Positions 8,626 through 16,062 of a stretch of 64,000 bases of DNA are shown here, piece after piece. Under the pieces are notes generated by a model. The model was not told the origin of the DNA. It ran no database searches and was given only the letters and a program-made list of their open reading frames with translations. A program made the position numbers and the translations under genes. Origin of the DNA: Rivularia sp. PCC 7116 (GTDB lineage Bacteria; Cyanobacteriota; Cyanobacteriia; Cyanobacteriales; Nostocaceae); assembly GCF_000316665.1 (NCBI RefSeq), contig NC_019678.1:5332001-5396000 (forward strand). Direction: 5' to 3'. The first letter of the stretch is position 1. Every line of letters starts with the position of its first letter.

Positions 8626-11082
8626 TTAACTGTTAATTACTTCTTTAACTACATCATCTATAGGATGCTGTTCGTCATCAAATTCTAAAGATATTTCACA
8701 CCTAGTCAGCGGAAATGGTTCCAACATTTTGCCATCTTCCCAACTTTCCAATCTCCACCATAGGGTTTGAACTATCATCTCCTTATCATCTACAATTTCA
8801 AAAGTTATTTCACCAATGTTATTTAAACCAACAATTTCTGTACCGTGCCCTTTCTTACTCAGATATTCGCGATAGTTTTTTGCCATAGATAAATATTTTT
8901 CTACCGCTTCTTTACGATTTTCTCCTGGTAGTGGAGCAATTACAGAAGCAATTTCGGTATTTTCAGTTTCTGGTTTCTCTAATCCTTCATCTTTAGAGGC
9001 AAGAAAATCAATTCGATACCACCATTCAGGTTGTGCCGTAATTCCTAACTTGCGAAAACTATTTCTCTCTTTCACCAAATCAATTGTTCCGGGAGTTCCT
9101 TTAATTTTCAAAGGAGTTCGTTGAAATAAATCTTCTACAAGCAGACAATTATGACCAATATTTACTTCTTCCCCTTGTTGGTTTTCCCATCCCAAAACTT
9201 CTGCTGTTGGTAAATCGCTGTTGACTCTAATAGGAATAAAACCTTGTCTGTGAGCCGAATGACTGCCACCTATGCCCCCAACTTCATTTTTTAACGAGCT
9301 ACTAGTTAACTGAGCAATTACTAATTCAGAATTTACGGTTTCTGTACTTTCAAAAGGATGTGTTGCACAATATTGCAGCCGCGCACCAAAACTGTAATGA
9401 ACATCACCCGATAAAAATATTACACGGCTTTTATTATTAGGTAATGCTCTTAACGCCAATCTAGCAATCATTCTTTCAAAAGCAGTTTTATCTAATGACC
9501 AAGCTTCTGTATCAAAACCCCAAGCTGCATTACCAATTTTTTCGTAAATACCTTTAGCGATTTTTTGCAGGTTTTCTATATAAGGTACGCCGATAAAAGG
9601 ACCAGGAGAAATGATAAAACTAACTTTAATATCATCCTGACGGACTTGATTTGTTATTTGTGCGTCGTAACCTTCTTTGCTTATCAAAGCCGGAAAATCA
9701 AAATCTTTACCGGGGAATTCCCTCCAAGTACGGGTATCAAGTACGATAACTTCGTAACTCGGAGCATTGACTACATAATGCCAGGTTAACGCTGCATCGG
9801 AATGAGGTACTTTTTGCGAGTTTTCTTGAATATCTGCAACCCTGGGTAAACCAACTCGTTGAGCAATATTTTCTTCAAATATTTTATTTGTTCCACCACC
9901 AACACTCCAAGCCACAGCAGCCTTAAGTAATTCTTCACCATTGGTATTTTTTTCAAACTGCTCCGGCGTATTACCCCAAGCCTGACAAATCGCACAAGCA
10001 AGCATTCCATTTTGCAATATTCTTCTTCCCAGGGGTTTATCGAGAATGCGAGAACACCAAGCCATATTCAAATACCAATCATCGGTGATTTCATGGTCAT
10101 CGAATATCATATAGGTAGGAATATTAGCTAAAGCACGTCTTACACTTTTGAGAGTTGACCAAAAACTTTTAATATGTTCAACTTCTTCTTCGTAAGCCTT
10201 CTTCTCATCATTTTTAGCTTCCCAATGTTCCGAATTTACATCAACAAAATCGGGAAACAATTCAGCATCAACCCATAAAATATCGCTCCAGGCAAATAAA
10301 TGCATCGCTAAATATTCGCCAAAAGTAAACAGATGACTTTTAGCAATGTTAGTAACTTTACTTAACTTACCAATACTTGCCGTAAAACCAGCTTTATTTG
10401 TAGCCAAATTATTACGATTCCCTGGATTTAATTCTTCTAAATTATCCACATCAGGTAATTTTTCCGACCATCCCAAAAGCGTTTCGCCCGCATCCATCAG
10501 CATGAAAAGTAATATGTCGGCGACATCATCCGCGTAAATTTGGTCACCAGTTAAAAACAATTGTGCTGGTCGTTTTATTGGTTCTTTTTCTAATGCTTCT
10601 TTTATCATTTTATCTACGGTAGCAAGCGCATCAAAACTTTCACCGTGGGGCTTGCGACAAGAACCATGAATAATCCGTACTTCTTTTAAATCCTTTGGAG
10701 GTAAACTAAAAGAAGGCAGTTTATATTGAGGATAAGTAATATCTTCAAGGTAACCATTGGTAGTTAATATACCAGGACTGCTAAGTAATTCACCATTGCC
10801 AAAATGTAAATCGTAGAGATAAACTTCATCATTTGTAAGTATATTTTGCCTACTCTTAGCAGTAACAGCAACAACGTGTAAATTGATGCCAATTCTTGCC
10901 GTAGTTCTAGTACTTTCAAATAAGAAATTATGATTTTTATCAAATATTGTTAAAGTGACATGACGACTTGCTTTTAAAGCCACCCATACAGTTACAGAAT
11001 CCGGTTCTGTGCGTCTTAAAATTGGTCCAGCAAGAACTAGTGGTAGTTCATCAATACGTTCTCTTAATGGTGTCCATCCCAT
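8626..11082 (-). CDS. PhoD-like metallophosphatase
   Basis: The 818-residue protein shows the PhoD-type metal-binding blocks: GSCRKPHGESFDAL (140-153), LTGDQIYADD (177-186), FDDHEITDDW (327-336) and SGDVHYSFGA (558-567). PhoD enzymes are Ca/Fe-dependent phosphodiesterases or alkaline phosphatases. The N-terminal part (MGWTPLRERIDELPLVLAGP...) resembles the fibronectin-like domain before the catalytic core. No Tat or Sec signal peptide is visible, which is unusual for a secreted PhoD and suggests a cytoplasmic role. It is longer than classical PhoD owing to a C-terminal extension of about 170 residues. The last codons (Asn-Ser-stop) are formed by a heptamer repeat array, so the original C-terminus may have been changed. 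Confidence 0.85.
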   Translation of the reverse strand: MGWTPLRERIDELPLVLAGPILRRTEPDSVTVWVALKASRHVTLTIFDKNHNFLFESTRTTARIGINLHVVAVTAKSRQNILTNDEVYLYDLHFGNGELLSSPGILTTNGYLEDITYPQYKLPSFSLPPKDLKEVRIIHGSCRKPHGESFDALATVDKMIKEALEKEPIKRPAQLFLTGDQIYADDVADILLFMLMDAGETLLGWSEKLPDVDNLEELNPGNRNNLATNKAGFTASIGKLSKVTNIAKSHLFTFGEYLAMHLFAWSDILWVDAELFPDFVDVNSEHWEAKNDEKKAYEEEVEHIKSFWSTLKSVRRALANIPTYMIFDDHEITDDWYLNMAWCSRILDKPLGRRILQNGMLACAICQAWGNTPEQFEKNTNGEELLKAAVAWSVGGGTNKIFEENIAQRVGLPRVADIQENSQKVPHSDAALTWHYVVNAPSYEVIVLDTRTWREFPGKDFDFPALISKEGYDAQITNQVRQDDIKVSFIISPGPFIGVPYIENLQKIAKGIYEKIGNAAWGFDTEAWSLDKTAFERMIARLALRALPNNKSRVIFLSGDVHYSFGARLQYCATHPFESTETVNSELVIAQLTSSSLKNEVGGIGGSHSAHRQGFIPIRVNSDLPTAEVLGWENQQGEEVNIGHNCLLVEDLFQRTPLKIKGTPGTIDLVKERNSFRKLGITAQPEWWYRIDFLASKDEGLEKPETENTEIASVIAPLPGENRKEAVEKYLSMAKNYREYLSKKGHGTEIVGLNNIGEITFEIVDDKEMIVQTLWWRLESWEDGKMLEPFPLTRCEISLEFDDEQHPIDDVVKEVINS

Positions 11083-11388
11083 CTAACTGTTGCCCCATCT
11101 ACAGCTTCTTATTCTTGTTATAACGGGTTTGGGTTAAGAAGGGATGTTTGATTGGGATTTTTTGGAGATTATTTTTTGGGGGGGGAGGATTTTATATTAG
11201 GGGAAAATACTTGGCTACGCAGGAAAAACCGACCTGCGTGGGTTCTTGTAGGGGAGGCAAAAAGCGGTGTAGATTATCTTCCCGCTTTATTGCGGTTGCG
11301 TTACGAACGCAAGTTATAACGCACTAAAGCCCTGTTAATGATGGGTTATGCTCGACGATAACACGCGGAGCAATAATGGTAAGATAAA
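11083..11388. other. Intergenic, repeat-derived, no gene seen
   Basis: The spacer between the divergent phosphatase and toxin-antitoxin genes includes a G-run (about 11178-11187), an ACGCAGGAAAAACCGACCTG CGTGG stretch and a GCGTTACGAACGC palindrome (about 11298-11310). It also has a TAACACGCGGAGCAATAA segment like the CGATAACACACCCTAC unit at 16030-16050. No open frame looks real. Confidence 0.55.
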
Positions 11389-11414
11389 TTAGTCATATAT
11401 TTGAGTAAGACTAA
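11389..11414 (+). promoter_or_regulatory. Candidate operator of the toxin-antitoxin operon
   Basis: TTAGTC (11389-11394) and GACTAA (11409-11414) are inverted copies around an AT-rich centre, ending on the first base of the antitoxin ATG. Ribbon-helix-helix antitoxins commonly bind such palindromes to repress their own operon. The assignment is inference from position and symmetry. Confidence 0.4.
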
Positions 11415-11644
11415 TGCAGAAAGTCACAATCACTTTAGAAGATGACATCTTGCAATTTGTAGATTCTCAGTCAAAAGGTAATCGTAGCGCCTATATAAAC
11501 GCACTTTTAGCAGAATATCGTCGTCGTAATTTAGAATCACAAATGATTACCGCTCTACAAGAGGATGCCCAAGACTCAGAATATCAAGCTGAAATTGCTG
11601 CTTGGGATGCTGTTGTAGGAGATGGTATTAATGCCTCAGAATAA
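11414..11644 (+). CDS. Ribbon-helix-helix (CopG/MazE-like) antitoxin
   Basis: The 76-residue protein begins MQKVTITLEDDILQFVD, the beta strand of an RHH DNA-binding domain, followed by GNRSAYINALLAEYRRRN as the helix-turn-helix pair. The acidic C-terminal tail (EYQAEIAAWDAVVGDGI) is where such antitoxins normally wrap the toxin. Its end overlaps the toxin gene that follows, giving coupled translation typical of type II toxin-antitoxin operons. It is expected to neutralise the MazF-like partner and to repress the operon. Confidence 0.85.
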   Translation: MQKVTITLEDDILQFVDSQSKGNRSAYINALLAEYRRRNLESQMITALQEDAQDSEYQAEIAAWDAVVGDGINASE

Positions 11645-11990
11645 TTTGACTTATCGACGAGGAGAAATTCGTTGGGTAAAACTCGATCCAATAGTAGGGG
11701 CAGAAGCGCAAAAAACACGCCCTTGCTTAATAGTTCAAAATGACATCATGAACCAATATGGGCTATTAACTATTGTTATGCCCTTTCGACCGGGAAGTAA
11801 AGAAGCTCCCTACGTCGTAAATGTAAAACCAACTCCTGCAAATGGATTAGATAAAGAGCGTTTTATTGATGTAGGACAAATTCGTGCTGTAGATTATCGT
11901 CGTATTTTAGGTTTGGTTGGCGTATTAGAGGAAGAATATTGGGAATCTATTCGCACTGCGTTAAATATAGTTACTGGATTTGGATTATGA
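11631..11990 (+). CDS. MazF/PemK-family toxin (endoribonuclease)
   Basis: The start at 11631 (MPQNNLTYRRGEIRWVKLDP) is preferred; an ATG at 11622 would add three residues. Family signatures are RRGEIRWVKLDPIVGAEAQK, the basic TRPCLIVQND strand, VMPFRPGSK and the C-terminal DVGQIRAVDYRRI. These match MazF/PemK-like mRNA interferases, which cleave mRNA at short sites unless held by their antitoxin. It overlaps the RHH antitoxin gene by 14 bp. The length (119 residues) is normal and no key segment is missing, so the module looks functional. Confidence 0.9.
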   Translation: MPQNNLTYRRGEIRWVKLDPIVGAEAQKTRPCLIVQNDIMNQYGLLTIVMPFRPGSKEAPYVVNVKPTPANGLDKERFIDVGQIRAVDYRRILGLVGVLEEEYWESIRTALNIVTGFGL

Positions 11991-12018
11991 ATATTGGTTG
12001 ACTACAGTAAATGCTGTG

Positions 12019-12041
12019 GAGACGTAGCACTGCTACGTCTC
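12019..12041. repeat. Hairpin repeat GAGACGTAGCA/TGCTACGTCTC
   Basis: A perfect 11-bp inverted repeat with a single-base loop lies in the convergent space between the toxin gene and the ATPase gene, touching the ATPase stop codon. Near-identical AGACGTAGCA/TGCTACGTCT arms occur at 38796-38816, and AGACGT-type units occur inside the ATPase gene itself. It could aid termination, but its dispersed nature argues for a repeat family. Confidence 0.75.
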
Positions 12042-13192
12042 TACATTTGCTGCAATAACCAACGACGAAATAATTCCACAATAATCCGCCATTTTCTCTG
12101 CTGCATTTCTTCAATGACATCATGGCGTTTCAAGGTATCAAGTGCTTCTTGTAATATTGCTTCATCAAAACCTTGTTGAGAAACTTCTCCGATTAAATTC
12201 TCATAACTCAATCCTTCTGGATGCGGTGCAAGTACCCGAAGTACAGCTTGTTGTCCATCTGCACCCTGCGCTGCTTGACTCCAAACCCCTTCAAAATAAT
12301 AACGTCCACGCTTAAAAAACTCAGTATTATTGATAACTGCTTCCACATCTTCCACCGTGAAAACTGGGTCGCGCTTTCTTCCTAATTCAAAAACTTGGTC
12401 GTTGTAGCGTCGAACCAACACAAAGCCGATTAATTGCACTAAATAAGGTTGCCCGTGGGTGAATTCGTAGATTTTATCTAATGCTTCCGGCTTGTAGTCG
12501 AGAAGGAAATCTTCCTCTAGAGACGTTACATCTGGAGACGTCAAATTTAACGTCTCTACATTATTATCTGAAAATTGTACGGGATTAGCTAGAATTTGAC
12601 GGGTAACAGCACGCTCCATAAAACCCACATGTATGGGAATAACGCTAGCGAAGAAAGGTTGAAAATAATCTGCTGTCATCTCCTCCAAAGTATGCAAACC
12701 TGCAAAAGCAAAAGCAACTTGAGAATTCATTTGCAACAATCCCCGCAGATAACCCAGGAAGTTTTGAGGAATTTTTTCTGCTGCAATTAGTTCTTCGATT
12801 ATCTCAAACTCATCAATGGCGATAATTAAACCTTGTAAAGATGTTTCACGTAAATTCTCTACAACCTGTTTCAAATATCTTTCAAAAGTACGTTCGGGAA
12901 GCTTGAGCAATTTATCATCATCTGGAGGTGGAATATTTACTGCTTCCGAAACAGCATCACATATCGCCATCAACACTTCCCCAACTCCCTCGGAAATGTT
13001 GCCAGCATTTAACATATTGACGTAAGCTACCCGTACTCCTGAACCTACAGAATTAGCAGCATTTCGTAAAATCGAAGTTTTACCCATCCGCCTGTGACCG
13101 TAAATTACCACAGATTGCAATTGCTCACCCATCACCCATAACTCTTCAAGCTGTCTCATCACCTCTTTTCTGCCGACAAATTTTTCCCCCAT
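12041..13192 (-). CDS. AAA/ORC-type ATPase, probably the C-terminal half of a split membrane-ATPase gene
   Basis: From the ATG at 13192 the protein begins MGEKFVGRKEVMRQLEEL, then Walker A GHRRMGKTSIL and Walker B LIIAIDEFEII, followed by a helical lid and a winged-helix-like end (HPEGLSYENLIGEVSQQG). The same frame stays open upstream to about 13310 and reads LQIAGEVGEVTITQPV then RNPYIIGDPV, which is normally part of these ATPases, but without a good start codon. That suggests the true N-terminus is supplied by the membrane-protein gene just upstream, one base out of frame. A segment with AGACGT repeats (12516-12570) encodes an apparent insertion (NNVETLNLTSPDVTSLEED). Function is unknown; the fold suggests a nucleotide switch. 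Confidence 0.75.
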   Translation of the reverse strand: MGEKFVGRKEVMRQLEELWVMGEQLQSVVIYGHRRMGKTSILRNAANSVGSGVRVAYVNMLNAGNISEGVGEVLMAICDAVSEAVNIPPPDDDKLLKLPERTFERYLKQVVENLRETSLQGLIIAIDEFEIIEELIAAEKIPQNFLGYLRGLLQMNSQVAFAFAGLHTLEEMTADYFQPFFASVIPIHVGFMERAVTRQILANPVQFSDNNVETLNLTSPDVTSLEEDFLLDYKPEALDKIYEFTHGQPYLVQLIGFVLVRRYNDQVFELGRKRDPVFTVEDVEAVINNTEFFKRGRYYFEGVWSQAAQGADGQQAVLRVLAPHPEGLSYENLIGEVSQQGFDEAILQEALDTLKRHDVIEEMQQRKWRIIVELFRRWLLQQM

Positions 13193-13316
13193 AACTGGAT
13201 CGCCGATAATGTAGGGATTACGGACAGGTTGGGTAATGGTGACTTCTCCTACCTCACCAGCAATTTGCAGTAAAGCTTTTTGCCAAGTTTTGGCTATATC
13301 AATGATGAGTTCCTGT

Positions 13317-14297
13317 TCAGCGTATTAATTCCCAGTTAAAGGACTGTTCTGCTACTTGGGAAATGCGATAAATTATTTGCTCATGAGGTATTTTACTAAG
13401 TGCATAATTAACCGCATTTACAACAGGAATAAATTGTAGGGTATAAGCAAGTAGCTGATTAACATTATATAAACCACTTTCCCAATCCTGTTGCAGCCAT
13501 TTTTTTAAGCAAGGAGAAAGGTAAGGTATGGGCAGTGAAGTAATACGTAAAAAAATTAAGCTACATTTTTGTAGATATCGAATATTGAAAGATAAACCAA
13601 TCAACCAACTTTCAGGATGTATAACAGTTAGGCCCATCGCCAGACCAAAAGCAATGCCCGTTAACAAATTTTCTTCAATGTAGCCAGCCACATAAAAAAC
13701 TGTGCCTATTCCTATGCAAAAAACTATACTCACAAATAGACTAAAAACTACGATAGAAACTACGGCAACAATTACGCTCGCAACTAAAAGACTAGAAAGC
13801 ATGCCAAAAAAAATGCCAAGTGCCATGCCATCAAACAATACACTCGTAGTTTCTACAAATCCTCCTAAACCAACGAATACGCCCGTTACAACGCTGAAAA
13901 TTACCCCCTTTGACACGCCAAAAAACAGACCGAAAGTAATACCAGAAGCTACTCCAACAGCTATGCCAAAACCCACGCCACTCCAAACAATAGAAACACT
14001 TATGGACTGCAAAATTCCACTGATAACCAGTGATGTAATAATTGTTAATAGCAACCCTTGAAGAAACAAATTACGCTGAACGATATTTTCTTGAAGCAAT
14101 TTCCACCCCTTCCACCAATTCATTTCTCCCTGAGGAATATACCCACCCCCAAAAGAATCTAAATACCACCGCAAAGCTTGAGGAAAATAAAACACCCAGT
14201 ACAACAGACGCAGATAATCTAAAGGATTCCACAATGAAAGGGGGCGTTTGAGTTTTGGTGCTAAATCTAGACGGGGTACGGGGGTTTCTTGCGTCAT
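13317..14297 (-). CDS. Glycine-rich multispanning membrane protein, probable N-terminal half of the ATPase gene
   Basis: The ATG at 14297 (MTQETPVPRLDLAPKLKRPL) is preferred over one 36 bases upstream. An N-terminal cytoplasmic part contains LSLWNPLDYLRLLYWVFYFP. About 110-250 is a series of hydrophobic Gly/Ser/Val-rich segments (GVGFGIAVGVASGITFG), probably six or more membrane helices. A soluble tail ends YRISQVAEQSFNWELIR. I recall cyanobacterial proteins in which this region runs directly into a VTITQPV/NPYI ATPase domain (from memory, not searched). Here a TGA at 13317-13319 ends it while the ATPase frame is open in the +1 frame, so one base change may have split a fusion. The function is not known. 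Confidence 0.65.
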   Translation of the reverse strand: MTQETPVPRLDLAPKLKRPLSLWNPLDYLRLLYWVFYFPQALRWYLDSFGGGYIPQGEMNWWKGWKLLQENIVQRNLFLQGLLLTIITSLVISGILQSISVSIVWSGVGFGIAVGVASGITFGLFFGVSKGVIFSVVTGVFVGLGGFVETTSVLFDGMALGIFFGMLSSLLVASVIVAVVSIVVFSLFVSIVFCIGIGTVFYVAGYIEENLLTGIAFGLAMGLTVIHPESWLIGLSFNIRYLQKCSLIFLRITSLPIPYLSPCLKKWLQQDWESGLYNVNQLLAYTLQFIPVVNAVNYALSKIPHEQIIYRISQVAEQSFNWELIR

Positions 14298-14337
14298 TTT
14301 TGGTTTTCCGGTATTTGATCTAATCAACCACACTGCC

Positions 14338-14475
14338 CTTATGTCGCCGTCACCCTAGAAGGGTGCGGCTACTCCTACCAAGTCCACCTGCGTGGACTGA
14401 GAAAATCATTCTTCCCAGCCTGCGTAGGCAGGCTTTGCTTCTGTAGCTCCAGGCTTTAGCCTGAGAGCGGTTATG
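14338..14475. repeat. Dispersed multi-hairpin spacer repeat
   Basis: This spacer is a chain of short palindromes: CCACCTGCGTGG, GCCTGCGTAGGC and AGGCTTTAGCCT, with an ACCCTAGAAGGGT stem before them. The same style of element (CTACAAGAATGGGG, GCCCACCTTCGTGGGC, AGGCTTCCAGGCT) occurs at 15905-15995. No gene is present. Confidence 0.75.
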
Positions 14476-14481
14476 TAAATT

Positions 14482-15240
14482 TCAATTCTCCATATACCGC
14501 CCATAAATTCGATAACACATTTGCATTATTTCCTTGGGATAACCACCGCAGCTTGTGATGATTTGCGTAATTTCTAATTCTGTAAACTGAATCGGATTAT
14601 TCTCCAATCGATAACTTATAAAATCGCGAACAGTAGCTTCATCCCACAATTTAATCTCTTCCTCAAGACAAATATTTTGAAACGGCGAAACCATCCCAAT
14701 TTCATTACTATCGGGAAAAAGTTGATCTAAAGAAGTAGAAGCAGCGACAACCAAACGCAAAGGAGCATCATGTCCATTCGCCAATCCTCGTAATTGTCCC
14801 CTTACCTGATTTGTAAAACCATCCCAAGTCATTTTTTCGATTTCATCAAGTAAAAGCAGCAATTGGGGACGTTGTTTTTGTAAAGCCCTTGTTAAACGAA
14901 TTCCTTTACAATCTTCTATTCCAACTTCAGAACATAAAGCATAGTAAAAATCATCCTCGTCATAAACTTGGCTCATATCCAAATAAATTGGTTTACGAGG
15001 CGGAATTAATTTTGTTTCTGCTTGTTGAGAAATAGCCCAAAGTAACGAAGATTTACCAATTTCTCTGGCACCAATCAGCGCTACACTGCTTCCACTATTG
15101 AGCGTCTCAAATATCCGATTGAGTTCTTTTTCTCTACCAAATAATTTTTGAAAATTTTTGACTATCCCACTCCTGGGAACGAAGGGATTAGGAATGATTT
15201 TGTCAACTTTTGGCTGTTGAGAAGGAACTAAGGGTTTTTT
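14482..15240 (-). pseudogene. ATPase part of a CHAT-ATPase gene, out of frame with the CHAT part
   Basis: The frame is open from 15240 to the stop at 14482 (253 codons) but has no proper start. It reads KPLVPSQQPKVDKIIPNPFV, then FGREKELNRIFE, a P-loop GAREIGKSSLL, LLLLDEIEKMTW as Walker B, and a winged-helix-like end (ITSCGGYPKEIMQMCYR). It continues directly from the CHAT domain after the T8 run at 15235-15242 (A8 in mRNA sense), where the CHAT frame runs on to a stop 30 bases later. I recall cyanobacterial proteins with a CHAT domain joined to such an ATPase, so this is best read as one gene with a frameshift at the homopolymer. A shorter product starting with a TTG at 14982 would lack the P-loop. 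Real mutation, transcriptional slippage or sequencing error are all possible. Confidence 0.7.
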
Positions 15241-15805
15241 TTACATACAAAACAGGTTTTAGATGCTCTGCAATGCCTTGGAGTTGAATTTCTACACAGC
15301 CAAACTTGTACGCTTCTGCAATACTACGATTTGCAGCTAAAGCTTTGTAAAAACCAACTGCAAACGCAATCGCTGCTTTGTCCCCAATTGCATCATTCAT
15401 TCCAATTACATAGGGAATATGTTCGGCGATCGCATGAGCTTGAATCTCAGAATAGCAGGCATTTAATAGCACGCAATTTACTTGCCCTACTAACAACTCA
15501 AACATTGCCGCTAAAGCATCAGCCTCTACAGCTTGAATTTGACCTAATTCATTCTCAAAACAAAGCTCACCTTGATTCGTACCGTGCCCAGAAAAATGTA
15601 TAATCTGCGGTTCAACATCAAATATTGTCTGTGTAATATCCCCAACCCTGACAGACTCTCGCTGTTCTAGCTGATACTTTCCCCGCTCCTTAGCAATTTG
15701 CAGCCTTTCTTTAATATCTCGCAACTCTTGCCCCAAACGCAGCCGAGAAGCATCACTTGGATCGGCTGCTAAAAATAGTATTTTTACCGGAATATCGCTA
15801 TTCAT
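15203..15805 (-). CDS. CHAT-domain cysteine protease (N-terminal part of a CHAT-ATPase)
   Basis: CHAT domains are caspase-like peptidases. The His-Cys dyad is visible: His74 in IIHFSGHGTNQGEL and Cys117 in VLLNACYSEIQAHAI. The N-terminus (MNSDIPVKILFLAADPSDAS) and the GMNDAIGDKAAIAFAVGFY block are typical of cyanobacterial CHAT proteins. In the frame given it ends after LYVKKTLSSFSTAKS at 15203, but a one-base shift at the A8 tract would fuse it to the downstream ATPase, giving about 440 residues. As a free 200-residue CHAT domain it could still be active. Proteases of this class associated with NTPases are proposed to serve in prokaryotic cell-death or defence signalling; its substrate is unknown. 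Confidence 0.85.
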   Translation of the reverse strand: MNSDIPVKILFLAADPSDASRLRLGQELRDIKERLQIAKERGKYQLEQRESVRVGDITQTIFDVEPQIIHFSGHGTNQGELCFENELGQIQAVEADALAAMFELLVGQVNCVLLNACYSEIQAHAIAEHIPYVIGMNDAIGDKAAIAFAVGFYKALAANRSIAEAYKFGCVEIQLQGIAEHLKPVLYVKKTLSSFSTAKS

Positions 15806-15897
15806 TCAGGCAAAAGTCTGAGTTTAATTACTGAAAAATATAACATTATTCTATTTTCTTCGAGTAGATGAATGTAGTTAAAATAATTTCACTGATT

Positions 15898-16052
15898 GCA
15901 CTCAATCGCCCTCATTCTACAAGAATGGGGCTATTGGAGCCAAGCCCACCTTCGTGGGCTTCGTAAATGTAGCCCCAGGCTTCCAGGCTGCGGGCGATTA
16001 TTTTAATATATAAAAAAGGTGCGTTACGCTCCGCGATAACACACCCTACGAT
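15898..16052. repeat. Dispersed hairpin repeats in the spacer
   Basis: The stretch contains CCCACCTTCGTGGG, CCAGGCTTCCAGG and GCGTTACGCTCCGCGATAAC ACACCC units. These are relatives of the elements at 14338-14475 and 11300-11380. No gene is seen. Confidence 0.65.
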
Positions 16053-16062
16053 TACCAATTAC

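Noticed and set aside
13305-13330. Programmed +1 frameshift (prfB-like) at the membrane/ATPase junction
   Set aside because: The codon before the TGA (CGC) would slip onto GCT with poor tRNA pairing, and there is no upstream Shine-Dalgarno-like stimulator.
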